DNA of 64,000 nucleotides, from contig DVNK01000005.1 of assembly GCA_018714445.1 (NCBI GenBank), positions 62,001 to 126,000 of the forward strand. The letters are read 5' to 3'. Within the stretch, counting starts at the first letter, position 1. Every line of letters begins with the position of its first letter. The notes below the pieces were generated by a model. That model had not been told where the DNA came from. It was given only the letters and a program-made list of their open reading frames with translations, and searched no databases. Source of the stretch: Candidatus Fimadaptatus faecigallinarum. Its GTDB lineage: Bacteria; Bacillota; Clostridia; Christensenellales; Aristaeellaceae. Both the position numbers and the translations under genes were made by a program. Of the stretch, positions 40,704 to 47,256 are shown piece after piece.

Positions 40704-42049
40704 TTGCCAAATCCCAGACTCAGCAGCCAGTTCTGGCACAGCCTGGTCCACTGACCTGCATGCGTGCCGCCGGCCAGACCCAAGCCATGCGCGCCTTTGG
40801 GGAATATGTGCAGTTCGACCGGCACGCCGTTTTTGACGCATGCCTCGGCCAGATTGAGCGAGTTCTCGACCGGCACTGCGTTGTCCTCGGCGGTATGCCA
40901 CATAAAGCACGGCGGCGTGTCCTCGGTCACGCGCAGTTCTGCCGACATCGCGCGCAGCGCCTTCCAGTTGTTGGCATCCTCGCCCATTATGTTGAGCCGC
41001 GAGCCAAAATGCGTGAACGCCGCCAGCGACACCACCGCGTAGCACGGCACAAACGCGTCCGGCCGCGATGACAGCCGCTCTATCGGATCAGGTGAATCCG
41101 GGTCGCCCGCGTCGTACATCGTGCCGGCCATGCCGGTCAGATGACCGCCCGCCGAAAAGCCCAATATGCCTACGCGCTCATATCCCATCGAGCGCACGAC
41201 GCGTATCGCGCGGTTGGCGTCCAGTATCGGCGCCGGCATCACATATGGCGCGACGCGATAGTCCAGCACGTATGCCGATATGCCGGCCTGATTGAGCATG
41301 CGCGCGATCGGCGCGCCTTCATGGGACGCCTTCATCACGTACCCGCCGCCCGGGCACACCACGACCGCACCCTTTGAACCTTCCACCGTGAATGCAGTCA
41401 GCGAGGGCTGTTCCTGGCCGTATTCGGGATTGAACATCGGCGCGCCGTCGGGCCAGAGCCATATGCGCTCGGGCTTTATCGACTTGAGCCCTTGCAATCC
41501 GCGCTCGACCTCAGCCCACTCGGCGCGACGCGCGGCCTGCGCGGCCTCGTCCTCGCTTTGGGGGCGGCACTCGGGGTCGTATCGCTCGGCGGCGTCATAC
41601 ACCGGGCGGAACCCGAATTCCTTATACAGCTTTATCGCCGGCAGCCGGAAATCATCGGTTATCAGCATCGCGCGCGTATAGCCCAGCTCGCGCAACTTGT
41701 TAAGCGCCGCGGCTATCACCGCGCGGCCCAAGCCGTTGCCCGCCGCAGTCGGATGGGTCGCCACCCAGTGCAGCACGCCGGTATGCGCGCCCAGGCTCGG
41801 GTCGTGCCACGCCGACGCGGTCGCGCTCGGCTGGGAGTACTGCTGAGCGATTAGTATCCGCTCGGGCGAATAGCACTCGCTTGAGCGCATCTCGGCGTCA
41901 AAGTCGATATGGCGTCCGAACGCGCCCTCCAGTATCCAGTTCCACGCGGCCTCCTCGCCGGGCTGAAGCGAGTGTATCTGGCAGCCCTCGGGAAGTTGGG
42001 CGGCGGGTATGCCTTCAAGGTCATCGCGCACCATGAACAGCTGTCCCAT
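40700..42049 (-). CDS. Fused GNAT acetyltransferase and alpha/beta-hydrolase (acetyl-esterase-like)
   Basis: 449 residues, start ATG after GAGGTGAAAAT. Residues 1-170 are a GNAT domain: WVATHPTAAGNGLGRAVIAA is the acetyl-CoA loop (V-x-P...G-x-G), followed by LPAIKLYKEFGFRPVYD. A charged linker covers 175-205. Residues 205-449 are an alpha/beta hydrolase: VVVCPGGGYVMKASHEGAPI is the oxyanion GGGY loop, GFSAGGHLTG holds the nucleophile Ser (about 300), PPCFMWHTAEDNAVPVENSL the Asp, and FPKGAHGLGLA the His. Such esterases remove acetyl groups from xylan or other sugars. Joining acetyl transfer and ester cleavage in one chain is unusual. Translationally coupled to thpR. Confidence 0.88.
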   Translation of the reverse strand: MGQLFMVRDDLEGIPAAQLPEGCQIHSLQPGEEAAWNWILEGAFGRHIDFDAEMRSSECYSPERILIAQQYSQPSATASAWHDPSLGAHTGVLHWVATHPTAAGNGLGRAVIAAALNKLRELGYTRAMLITDDFRLPAIKLYKEFGFRPVYDAAERYDPECRPQSEDEAAQAARRAEWAEVERGLQGLKSIKPERIWLWPDGAPMFNPEYGQEQPSLTAFTVEGSKGAVVVCPGGGYVMKASHEGAPIARMLNQAGISAYVLDYRVAPYVMPAPILDANRAIRVVRSMGYERVGILGFSAGGHLTGMAGTMYDAGDPDSPDPIERLSSRPDAFVPCYAVVSLAAFTHFGSRLNIMGEDANNWKALRAMSAELRVTEDTPPCFMWHTAEDNAVPVENSLNLAEACVKNGVPVELHIFPKGAHGLGLAGGTHAGQWTRLCQNWLLSLGFGK

Positions 42050-42246
42050 ATTTTCACCTCGTCCTGTATATATATTATATTGCGTCATCCGCCGGCCGGC
42101 GCGGGCCTTAGCGCGCCGCCTGAATGGACATATTATATCATATCGCGGGCCGGCGCGCCACTTTTATTTGGCGCAGCGCGCGCATAATATGAAGCGCGGC
42201 CCCATGGCCTGCCCATGAAGCCGCGCCGCCTGGCAATTGCGTCCGT

Positions 42247-42708
42247 TCACCTCACGTAGTACGGATTCGACCTGAACAGCAGCGATATGAAGTCCACCAC
42301 CCAGCCTATGCCGAACAGTCCCATCGTCAGCAGGTACAGTATGCCCACGCCCACCTTGTCCTCATAGAACTTGTGCGCGCCCAGATAGCCCAGGAAGAAG
42401 CACAGCGTCAGCGCCACCCACTTGCTCTTGGCGCGCCCATCCACTATCGCGGCATAGCCGCCGAGGCTGGCGCTGCTGTTGTCGACTTTATTGTCGCTAA
42501 TGTTGGAGCTGCTGTTATCGTTTCTGCTGTCGTTGGTATTGTTTATTACCACCTGCGGCTGTTCCGACTTGAGCTGCTCCACCTGGCAGCCGCAGTGCAC
42601 GCATATCACCGCTTCCCACGGTATCAGTTCGCCGCAATACTTGCAGTACTTCGCGCCTGCGCTCTGCCCAGTCGCAGGCCGCGCGCCGGTATTTGTCGAG
42701 TTATCCAT
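42247..42708 (-). CDS. TM2-domain protein with N-terminal zinc ribbon
   Basis: 153 residues from ATG after GGAGGCGTATGC. A zinc ribbon at residues 20-42 is CKYCGELIP...CVHCGCQ, with four Cys as two CxxC pairs. A disordered Asn/Ser/Asp-rich linker follows (about 50-85). The TM2 domain at 95-150 has two membrane segments: VALTLCFFLGYLGAHKFYED (signature GxxGxHxFY) and GILYLLTMGLFGIGWVVDFI (GxxGxW.xD). TM2 proteins are widespread with unclear function. Transcribed divergently from the GntR-ABC operon with a perfect consensus promoter. Confidence 0.9.
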   Translation of the reverse strand: MDNSTNTGARPATGQSAGAKYCKYCGELIPWEAVICVHCGCQVEQLKSEQPQVVINNTNDSRNDNSSSNISDNKVDNSSASLGGYAAIVDGRAKSKWVALTLCFFLGYLGAHKFYEDKVGVGILYLLTMGLFGIGWVVDFISLLFRSNPYYVR

Positions 42709-42776
42709 GCATACGCCTCCACCTGGCTAAATTGAGCGCCCCGCTCACATGCGTGACATGCTATTATCACATGTTT

Positions 42777-42805
42777 ATTATAATATGTGCCGCCGCCCTT
42801 GTCAA
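42777..42805 (-). promoter_or_regulatory. TM2-gene promoter
   Basis: Minus strand TTGACA (42805-42800), 17-bp spacer, TATAAT (42782-42777): exact consensus. A GTGACATG...TATTATCAC imperfect palindrome lies just downstream. Confidence 0.9.
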
Positions 42806-42838
42806 TCGCCTAAAGCGCAGCCGCGGCGCAAAAAGTGG

Positions 42839-42867
42839 TTGACAGGTGTTCTGCTCCGTGCTATAAT
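42839..42867 (+). promoter_or_regulatory. GntR-ABC operon promoter
   Basis: Plus strand TTGACA (42839-42844), 17-bp spacer, TATAAT (42862-42867): exact consensus, back to back with the TM2 promoter. Downstream, up to the start codon, GTAC-centred motifs (TTGTACG, AGTACAC, TGTACGA) recur every 15-20 bp. This is where a YtrA-type GntR repressor would bind. Confidence 0.88.
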
Positions 42868-42919
42868 GTGCTTGTACGATAAGCACACTCAAGTACACTC
42901 ATGTACGAGGAGGGCATAT

Positions 42920-43300
42920 GTGGACATAATAATAAGCAACAACAGTTCCAAGCCGATATACGAACAGATAACCAGCCAACTCAAGGCGCAGATAATGGAC
43001 GGCGTGCTCAAGCCCGGCGAGCCGCTGCCATCGATGCGGGCGCTGGCGCGCTCGCTGCACATAAGCGTGATAACCGTACAAAAGGCATATGAAGACCTGC
43101 AGCGCGACGGCTTTATAGAGACGACGGTGGGCCGGGGCAGCTTCGTATCGGCCGGCAACCGCGACTTCATACAGGAGGAGCAGCGCCGCCGCATAGAACA
43201 GCACCTGCAATCCGCCGCCGACGCCGCGCGCGAGGGCGGCATACCGCTGGGCAAACTGGTTGAACTGCTGACGATGTTTTATCAGGAGGGACCGCAATGA
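42920..43300 (+). CDS. GntR-family repressor, YtrA subfamily
   Basis: 126 residues starting at GTG after GAGGAGGGCATAT. The winged helix-turn-helix has SSKPIYEQITSQLKAQIMDG, then PGEPLPSMRALARSLHISVI, TVQKAYEDLQRDGFIETT and GRGSFV, all GntR hallmarks. The C-terminal 45 residues are a short helical dimerisation region, the YtrA form. In Bacillus YtrA represses an ABC operon in response to cell-wall-active antibiotics. The stop overlaps the ABC ATPase start (ATGA), so the three genes form one operon and the repressor probably controls it. Confidence 0.93.
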   Translation: MDIIISNNSSKPIYEQITSQLKAQIMDGVLKPGEPLPSMRALARSLHISVITVQKAYEDLQRDGFIETTVGRGSFVSAGNRDFIQEEQRRRIEQHLQSAADAAREGGIPLGKLVELLTMFYQEGPQ

Positions 43301-44154
43301 ACGACGCGGTGATTATAAAGGGACTCAAAAAGCATTACGATGGATTCGACCTGGACGCGACGCTGACGGTGCCGCGCGGCACAATAGTGGGCCTGATAGG
43401 CGAAAACGGCGCCGGCAAGAGCACCACGATAGGCGCGCTGCTGGGCATAGTCGCGCCCGACGGCGGCACGGTGAGCATATTCGGAAAGCCCGCTGCAAAG
43501 CTCGACGCCAACGCCCGCGAGCGCATAGGCGTGGTGCTGGGCGAGGGCGGCCTGCCCGACACGCTCAGCCCCGCGCAGTTGGGCAACGTGTTCGCGCGGA
43601 TATACCAGCGCTGGGACGACAGGTACTACGGCGAACTGCTCCAGCGGCTGGATCTGCCCACGCAGCGCCGCGTAAAGCAACTGTCCACCGGCATGAAGCG
43701 CAAGCTCTCGCTGGCGTTGGCACTGGCGCACCGGCCCGAGCTGCTGGTGCTGGACGAGCCGACCAGCGGACTGGACCCGGTCGTGCGCGACGACATGCTG
43801 GACATGTTCCTGGAATTCATGCAGCAGGACGACCATGCGATGCTGATATCGTCCCACATAACCAGCGACCTGGAAAAGATAGCCGACTACATAGTGCTGC
43901 TGCACAAGGGCCGCGTGGCATTTGAAAAGTCGCGCGACGAGCTGATAAACCGTTACGGTATACTGCGCTGCGGACGCGAACAGTTCGCCTCGATAGACTC
44001 CGGCGACATGCTGGCCCGGCGCACGCGCGAGTACGAGTGCGACGCGCTGGTCGCCGACCGCGACGCAATGCGCCGCAAGTACCCGGGCGTGACGATAGAT
44101 ACGCCTACGATAGACGAGATAATGCTCATTTACACTAAGGGGGAAGTGCTGTGA
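43297..44154 (+). CDS. ABC transporter ATP-binding protein (YtrB-like)
   Basis: 285 residues. Walker A GENGAGKSTT, Q-loop region VVLGEGGLPD, signature LSTGMKRKLSLALAL, Walker B ELLVLDEPTSGLDP, H-loop MLISSHITSD. A variable C-terminal 75 residues follow, ending TIDEIMLIY. It pairs with the permease gene that it overlaps by four bases. Substrate unknown; the GntR(YtrA)-ABC arrangement is linked elsewhere to wall-antibiotic or lipid stress. The Gln expected in the Q-loop is not obvious by eye. Ile codons here are 18 AUA, 2 AUU, 0 AUC by direct count. Confidence 0.95.
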   Translation: MNDAVIIKGLKKHYDGFDLDATLTVPRGTIVGLIGENGAGKSTTIGALLGIVAPDGGTVSIFGKPAAKLDANARERIGVVLGEGGLPDTLSPAQLGNVFARIYQRWDDRYYGELLQRLDLPTQRRVKQLSTGMKRKLSLALALAHRPELLVLDEPTSGLDPVVRDDMLDMFLEFMQQDDHAMLISSHITSDLEKIADYIVLLHKGRVAFEKSRDELINRYGILRCGREQFASIDSGDMLARRTREYECDALVADRDAMRRKYPGVTIDTPTIDEIMLIYTKGEVL

Positions 44155-44777
44155 AGGGATTGGTGCTGAAAGACCTTTACATTATACGCGACTACTGGCT
44201 GTTGCTTGCGATGTCGCTTGTGGCCGTGGGCGTGGGCATGTCCATAATCGTATCGCCATGGGTGACTACACCCATATTCGCCACGATACTGGGCAGCGTC
44301 GCAGTGAGCACGATACAGACCGACCGCGTCTGCAACTGGCACCAGCTGACCGCCACCATGCCAGTGCGGCGCAACGCGTTCGTGTCAGCCAAGTTTATGC
44401 TCTACGCGCTGGCGCTTGTGACCGGTCTGGCCATAGGCATGCTCACGGGCGGCACAGTGTGCCTAATCCAGGATGCGTTTGACCCGGACGAGGCCATACT
44501 GTACCTGTGCATGAGCATGTGCATAGCGCTGCTCCCCGGCAGCATAAGCATACCCTGCGCCATAAAGCTCAGCCCCGAGCGCTCGACCGCATTGCTCATG
44601 TTGTCATACATAGCAGCATCCGGGCTGTTCGCGGCGGTAGCGGCGATAAACCGATTCCTGCTGCCCACGCCGTATGACTTCAAACTGGTCTGCGCGTTCA
44701 TGGCGGCGCTGAGCGTGTGCGCATATGGCGCGGCATGGTGGGCGTGCGCGCGGCGCTGCGGCAACATCCCGGCATGA
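44151..44777 (+). CDS. ABC-2 type permease subunit
   Basis: 208 residues with six membrane segments: WLLLAMSLVAVGVGMSIIV, TPIFATILGSVAV, FMLYALALVTGLAIGML, AILYLCMSMCIALLPGSI, LLMLSYIAASGLFAAVAAI, and VCAFMAALSVCAYGAAWWAC. The opening MKGLVLKDLYIIRDYW and the TDRVCNWHQLTATMPVRRNA cytoplasmic segment are typical of ABC-2 permeases found beside GntR and ATPase genes. Translation begins at GTG within the ATPase stop. The last 186 bp of the gene are repeated downstream as a 201-bp duplication. Confidence 0.9.
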   Translation: MKGLVLKDLYIIRDYWLLLAMSLVAVGVGMSIIVSPWVTTPIFATILGSVAVSTIQTDRVCNWHQLTATMPVRRNAFVSAKFMLYALALVTGLAIGMLTGGTVCLIQDAFDPDEAILYLCMSMCIALLPGSISIPCAIKLSPERSTALLMLSYIAASGLFAAVAAINRFLLPTPYDFKLVCAFMAALSVCAYGAAWWACARRCGNIPA

Positions 44778-44796
44778 CGCTGCTTATCCGACGGCT

Positions 44797-44997
44797 TTGC
44801 TCATGTTGTCATACATAGCAGAGTCCGGGCTGTTCGCGGCGGTAGCGGCGATAAACCGATTCCTGCTGCCCACGCCATATGACTTCAAACTGGTCTGCGC
44901 CTTCATGGCAGCGTTGAGCGCGTGCGCATATGGCGCGGCATGGTGGGCGTGCGCGCAGCGCTGCGGCAACATCCCGGCATGACGCTGCTTATCCGAC
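44797..44997 (+). pseudogene. Tandem duplicate of the permease 3' end
   Basis: 201 bp matching 44592-44792 with about eight substitutions, offset by 205 bp. It encodes the last two membrane segments (LLMLSYIAESGLFAAVAAI, VCAFMAALSACAYGAAWW) and the stop, but has no start or ribosome site. It is out of frame with the intact gene because 205 is not a multiple of three. Confidence 0.88.
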
Positions 44998-45043
44998 TAA
45001 CGGCACAAAGGCGCATTATCCCCTATCCGGCCAAAACCACAAA

Positions 45044-45073
45044 CCGGGCGGACGCTTAATTGCGTCCGCCCGG
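45044..45073. terminator. Bidirectional hairpin between permease and oxidoreductase genes
   Basis: Perfect 12-bp stem CCGGGCGGACGC / GCGTCCGCCCGG, loop TTAATT. Followed by CATTTTA on the plus strand and TTTGTGGTTTTG on the minus strand. It serves the convergent ends of the ABC operon and the Gfo/Idh gene. Confidence 0.8.
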
Positions 45074-45095
45074 CATTTTACATGCGGATATCAGA

Positions 45096-46244
45096 TCAGC
45101 CCTGAGCCTCTACCTTGCCGCCGTCCTCGGTCTTGAGGCGGGAGGTGGCGCGGCGCTTGTTGAGCTCGTCCAGGAACAGCTGCTCGTCGAACGGTATGTC
45201 GACCGCATGGCCCAGCCAGCTGGACAGATGCATCGCGTTGGACAGCGTCAGGCCGTTTATGCCCTCGCAGCCATTGGCAACCAGCGGCTCGCCGCGCAGT
45301 ATGTGCGCCGCAAACGCGTTGAGCACGCCCACGTGCTGCGGGTTGAGGCCGTCGGTCTCGACGTCGATGACCTCACAGTCGGGCTTCTTGAAGCCCTGCG
45401 GCTCGGTCTTGGTGTACTCGGTCAGGTCGCACGCGAGCTTATAGAACTTGAGCTTGTTGTCCTCGCAGACCAGCTTGCCCTTGGTGCCGGTGACCTCAAA
45501 GCGGTTGGTGCCGGGTGCATCGCCGGTGGTGGTTATGAACACGCCGGTCGCGCCGTTGGGATACTCCAGGTACGCCGTCACGTCGTCCTCGACCTCTATG
45601 TCATGCCACTTGCCCTCGTGGCAGAACGCCTGCACGCGGTTGGGCATGCCAGCGATCCACTGCAGCAGATCCAGGTTGTGCGGGCACTGATTGAGCAGCA
45701 CGCCGCCGCCCTCGCCGGCCCAGGTCGCGCGCCATGCGCCCGAATCGTAGTAAGCCTGAGTGCGGTACCAGTCGGTGATTATCCAGTTGACGCGCTTGAG
45801 ATCGCCCAGTTCGCCGCCCTGCACCATCTCGTGCATCTTGCGGTACACGCAGTTGGTGCGCTGGTTGAACATCATCGCAAACGTGCGGTCGGACTTGGCA
45901 GCGGCCTCGTTCATCTTGCGCACCTCGAGCGTATATACGCCCGCGGGCTTTTCGCACATGACGTGTTTATTGTATTCAAAGCCCATCATGGCCAGGCCCG
46001 GATGCTGATAGTGCGGCACGGCGATCAGTATCGCGTCGCACGCATCGCTCTTTATCAGGTCTTCGCCTTCGGTAAATATCTTCACGCTCTCGGGCAGGTT
46101 TGCCTTGGCCCAGTCGCGGCGCTCGGCCTTGCGGTCGGCCACGGCGGTCAGCTCTATCTCGGGGCACTTGCCGGCCAGGATGTTGTTTATATGGCCCGTG
46201 CCCATGTTGCCCACGCCGATTATACCCAGTCTTACCTTGTCCAT
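45096..46244 (-). CDS. Gfo/Idh/MocA-family oxidoreductase
   Basis: 382 residues from ATG after GGAGGAGATCAAA. The N-terminal Rossmann fold has VRLGIIGVGNMGTGHINNIL. The family's EKP motif is MCEKPAGVYT (about residue 95), with Lys as a likely catalytic residue. The C-terminal alpha/beta domain has GGGVLLNQCPHNLDLLQWI, where the His is typical. These enzymes oxidise or reduce sugar hydroxyls with NAD(P). It shares a transcript with the TIM-barrel isomerase (42-bp gap), so it probably processes the same sugar or inositol-like substrate. The C-terminus ends Lys/Glu-rich. Substrate not assignable. Confidence 0.93.
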   Translation of the reverse strand: MDKVRLGIIGVGNMGTGHINNILAGKCPEIELTAVADRKAERRDWAKANLPESVKIFTEGEDLIKSDACDAILIAVPHYQHPGLAMMGFEYNKHVMCEKPAGVYTLEVRKMNEAAAKSDRTFAMMFNQRTNCVYRKMHEMVQGGELGDLKRVNWIITDWYRTQAYYDSGAWRATWAGEGGGVLLNQCPHNLDLLQWIAGMPNRVQAFCHEGKWHDIEVEDDVTAYLEYPNGATGVFITTTGDAPGTNRFEVTGTKGKLVCEDNKLKFYKLACDLTEYTKTEPQGFKKPDCEVIDVETDGLNPQHVGVLNAFAAHILRGEPLVANGCEGINGLTLSNAMHLSSWLGHAVDIPFDEQLFLDELNKRRATSRLKTEDGGKVEAQG

Positions 46245-46286
46245 TTTGATCTCCTCCGTTTTAAATTCGATGCACGCTCAAGGCGT

Positions 46287-47057
46287 TTACTTGTAACCCA
46301 GCCCCGCCAGGTAGTCGTAGCTCTTCTTCAGGCATACGAACGGCGACTCATAGCAGGTATCCTGCTCTACGAGCGCGTACTTAGTAGTGCCGAGTTCGTC
46401 GAGCTTTTTCATAATTGCCGGGAAGTTCATGTTGCCCTCGCCCACCGGCGCCATGCGGCGCTCGCGACCTGCGACGGTCATGTCCTTCAGGTGCACGCAC
46501 GGTATGCGGTCCTTGAGGCGCTCCAGCCACTGGCACACGTCGCAGCCCGCGGCCTGCAGCCAGAACGTATCCAGCGTAAAGCCCATCAGGTCCTCGCTCA
46601 GCCCATCCATCAGCACGTCTATGAACTTGCGTCCGTCGGGCATCGTCTCGAACTCGAAGTCATGGTTGTGGTACATGAGGAGCTTGCCGGCGTCACGGAT
46701 CTTCTTGGCGGCGGTTTCAAAGTCGACCGCGAAGTTCTCGACCCACTCGGGCGCGCTGGAGCGATAGCGCTCGGGCATGCCGCCGATGCCTATGTAGTCG
46801 CAGCCCAGTATGTTGTGCTCGGCTATCAGCGCGTCGGTGTCGTTGAGTATGCGATTTTCGGGATTATGGGTCAGCACGATCTTAAGCCCGTTTTCATCGC
46901 AGATGTCGCGCAGCACATGCGGGTCTATCGGCCCTATGCCGGATATCTGCACGGTCTTGTAACCCATCTGGCCCACCAGCTTCAGCGACCGGCGAATATC
47001 GCGCTCGTTCTGCATGAAAGTGCGCAGCGTGTAGGTTTGTGCGCCTATTGAAATCAT
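46287..47057 (-). CDS. Sugar phosphate isomerase/epimerase (xylose isomerase-like TIM barrel)
   Basis: 256 residues starting MISIGAQTYTLRTFMQ, nine bases after GGAG. AP-endonuclease-2 fold: the conserved metal ligands are expected in YHNHDFEFE (about 130) and TLDTFWLQAAGCD (about 160), VHLKDMT (about 185), and a final Glu in ALVEQDTCYESP. Members epimerise or isomerise keto-sugars and inosose. First gene of the operon with the following oxidoreductase; its promoter has an inverted repeat between -35 and -10. The pairing of this fold with a Gfo/Idh/MocA enzyme is common in inositol and rare-sugar degradation. Confidence 0.92.
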   Translation of the reverse strand: MISIGAQTYTLRTFMQNERDIRRSLKLVGQMGYKTVQISGIGPIDPHVLRDICDENGLKIVLTHNPENRILNDTDALIAEHNILGCDYIGIGGMPERYRSSAPEWVENFAVDFETAAKKIRDAGKLLMYHNHDFEFETMPDGRKFIDVLMDGLSEDLMGFTLDTFWLQAAGCDVCQWLERLKDRIPCVHLKDMTVAGRERRMAPVGEGNMNFPAIMKKLDELGTTKYALVEQDTCYESPFVCLKKSYDYLAGLGYK

Positions 47058-47126
47058 TTTAAGCATCTCCTCACATAGTATTTGAAGAACTTAATCAGCA
47101 CTTTGTGAACATATTCCACTAAATAC

Positions 47127-47155
47127 AGTATATACCTAAACTTTGATTTAGGCAA
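47127..47155 (-). promoter_or_regulatory. Promoter with embedded operator before the isomerase gene
   Basis: Minus strand TTGCCT (47155-47150), 17-bp spacer, TATACT (47132-47127). The spacer and -35 contain the inverted repeat CCTAAA-TCAAAG-TTTAGG (47152-47135). TTAATCAGC occurs on the plus strand on both sides (47091-47099 and 47170-47178). A repressor binding the palindrome would block the promoter directly. Confidence 0.8.
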
Positions 47156-47218
47156 GTCGGATTTTGATTTTAATCAGCGCATTAATCGAATTAATCACCC
47201 GGCCGCGCGCAAAACAAC

Positions 47219-47243
47219 GGGAGACGGCCGGCCGCCGTCTCCC
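47219..47243 (-). terminator. Terminator after the GH127 gene
   Basis: GGGAGACGGC / GCCGTCTCCC stem, 5-base loop, followed on the minus strand by GTTGTTTTG; 14 bp beyond the stop at 47257. Confidence 0.75.
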
Positions 47244-47256
47244 AATCAGTCCCGCC

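Noticed and set aside
40704-41045. N-terminal extension of the ThpR frame
   Set aside because: It lies entirely inside the GNAT-esterase coding sequence, which has clear catalytic motifs; ThpR starts at the ATGA overlap.
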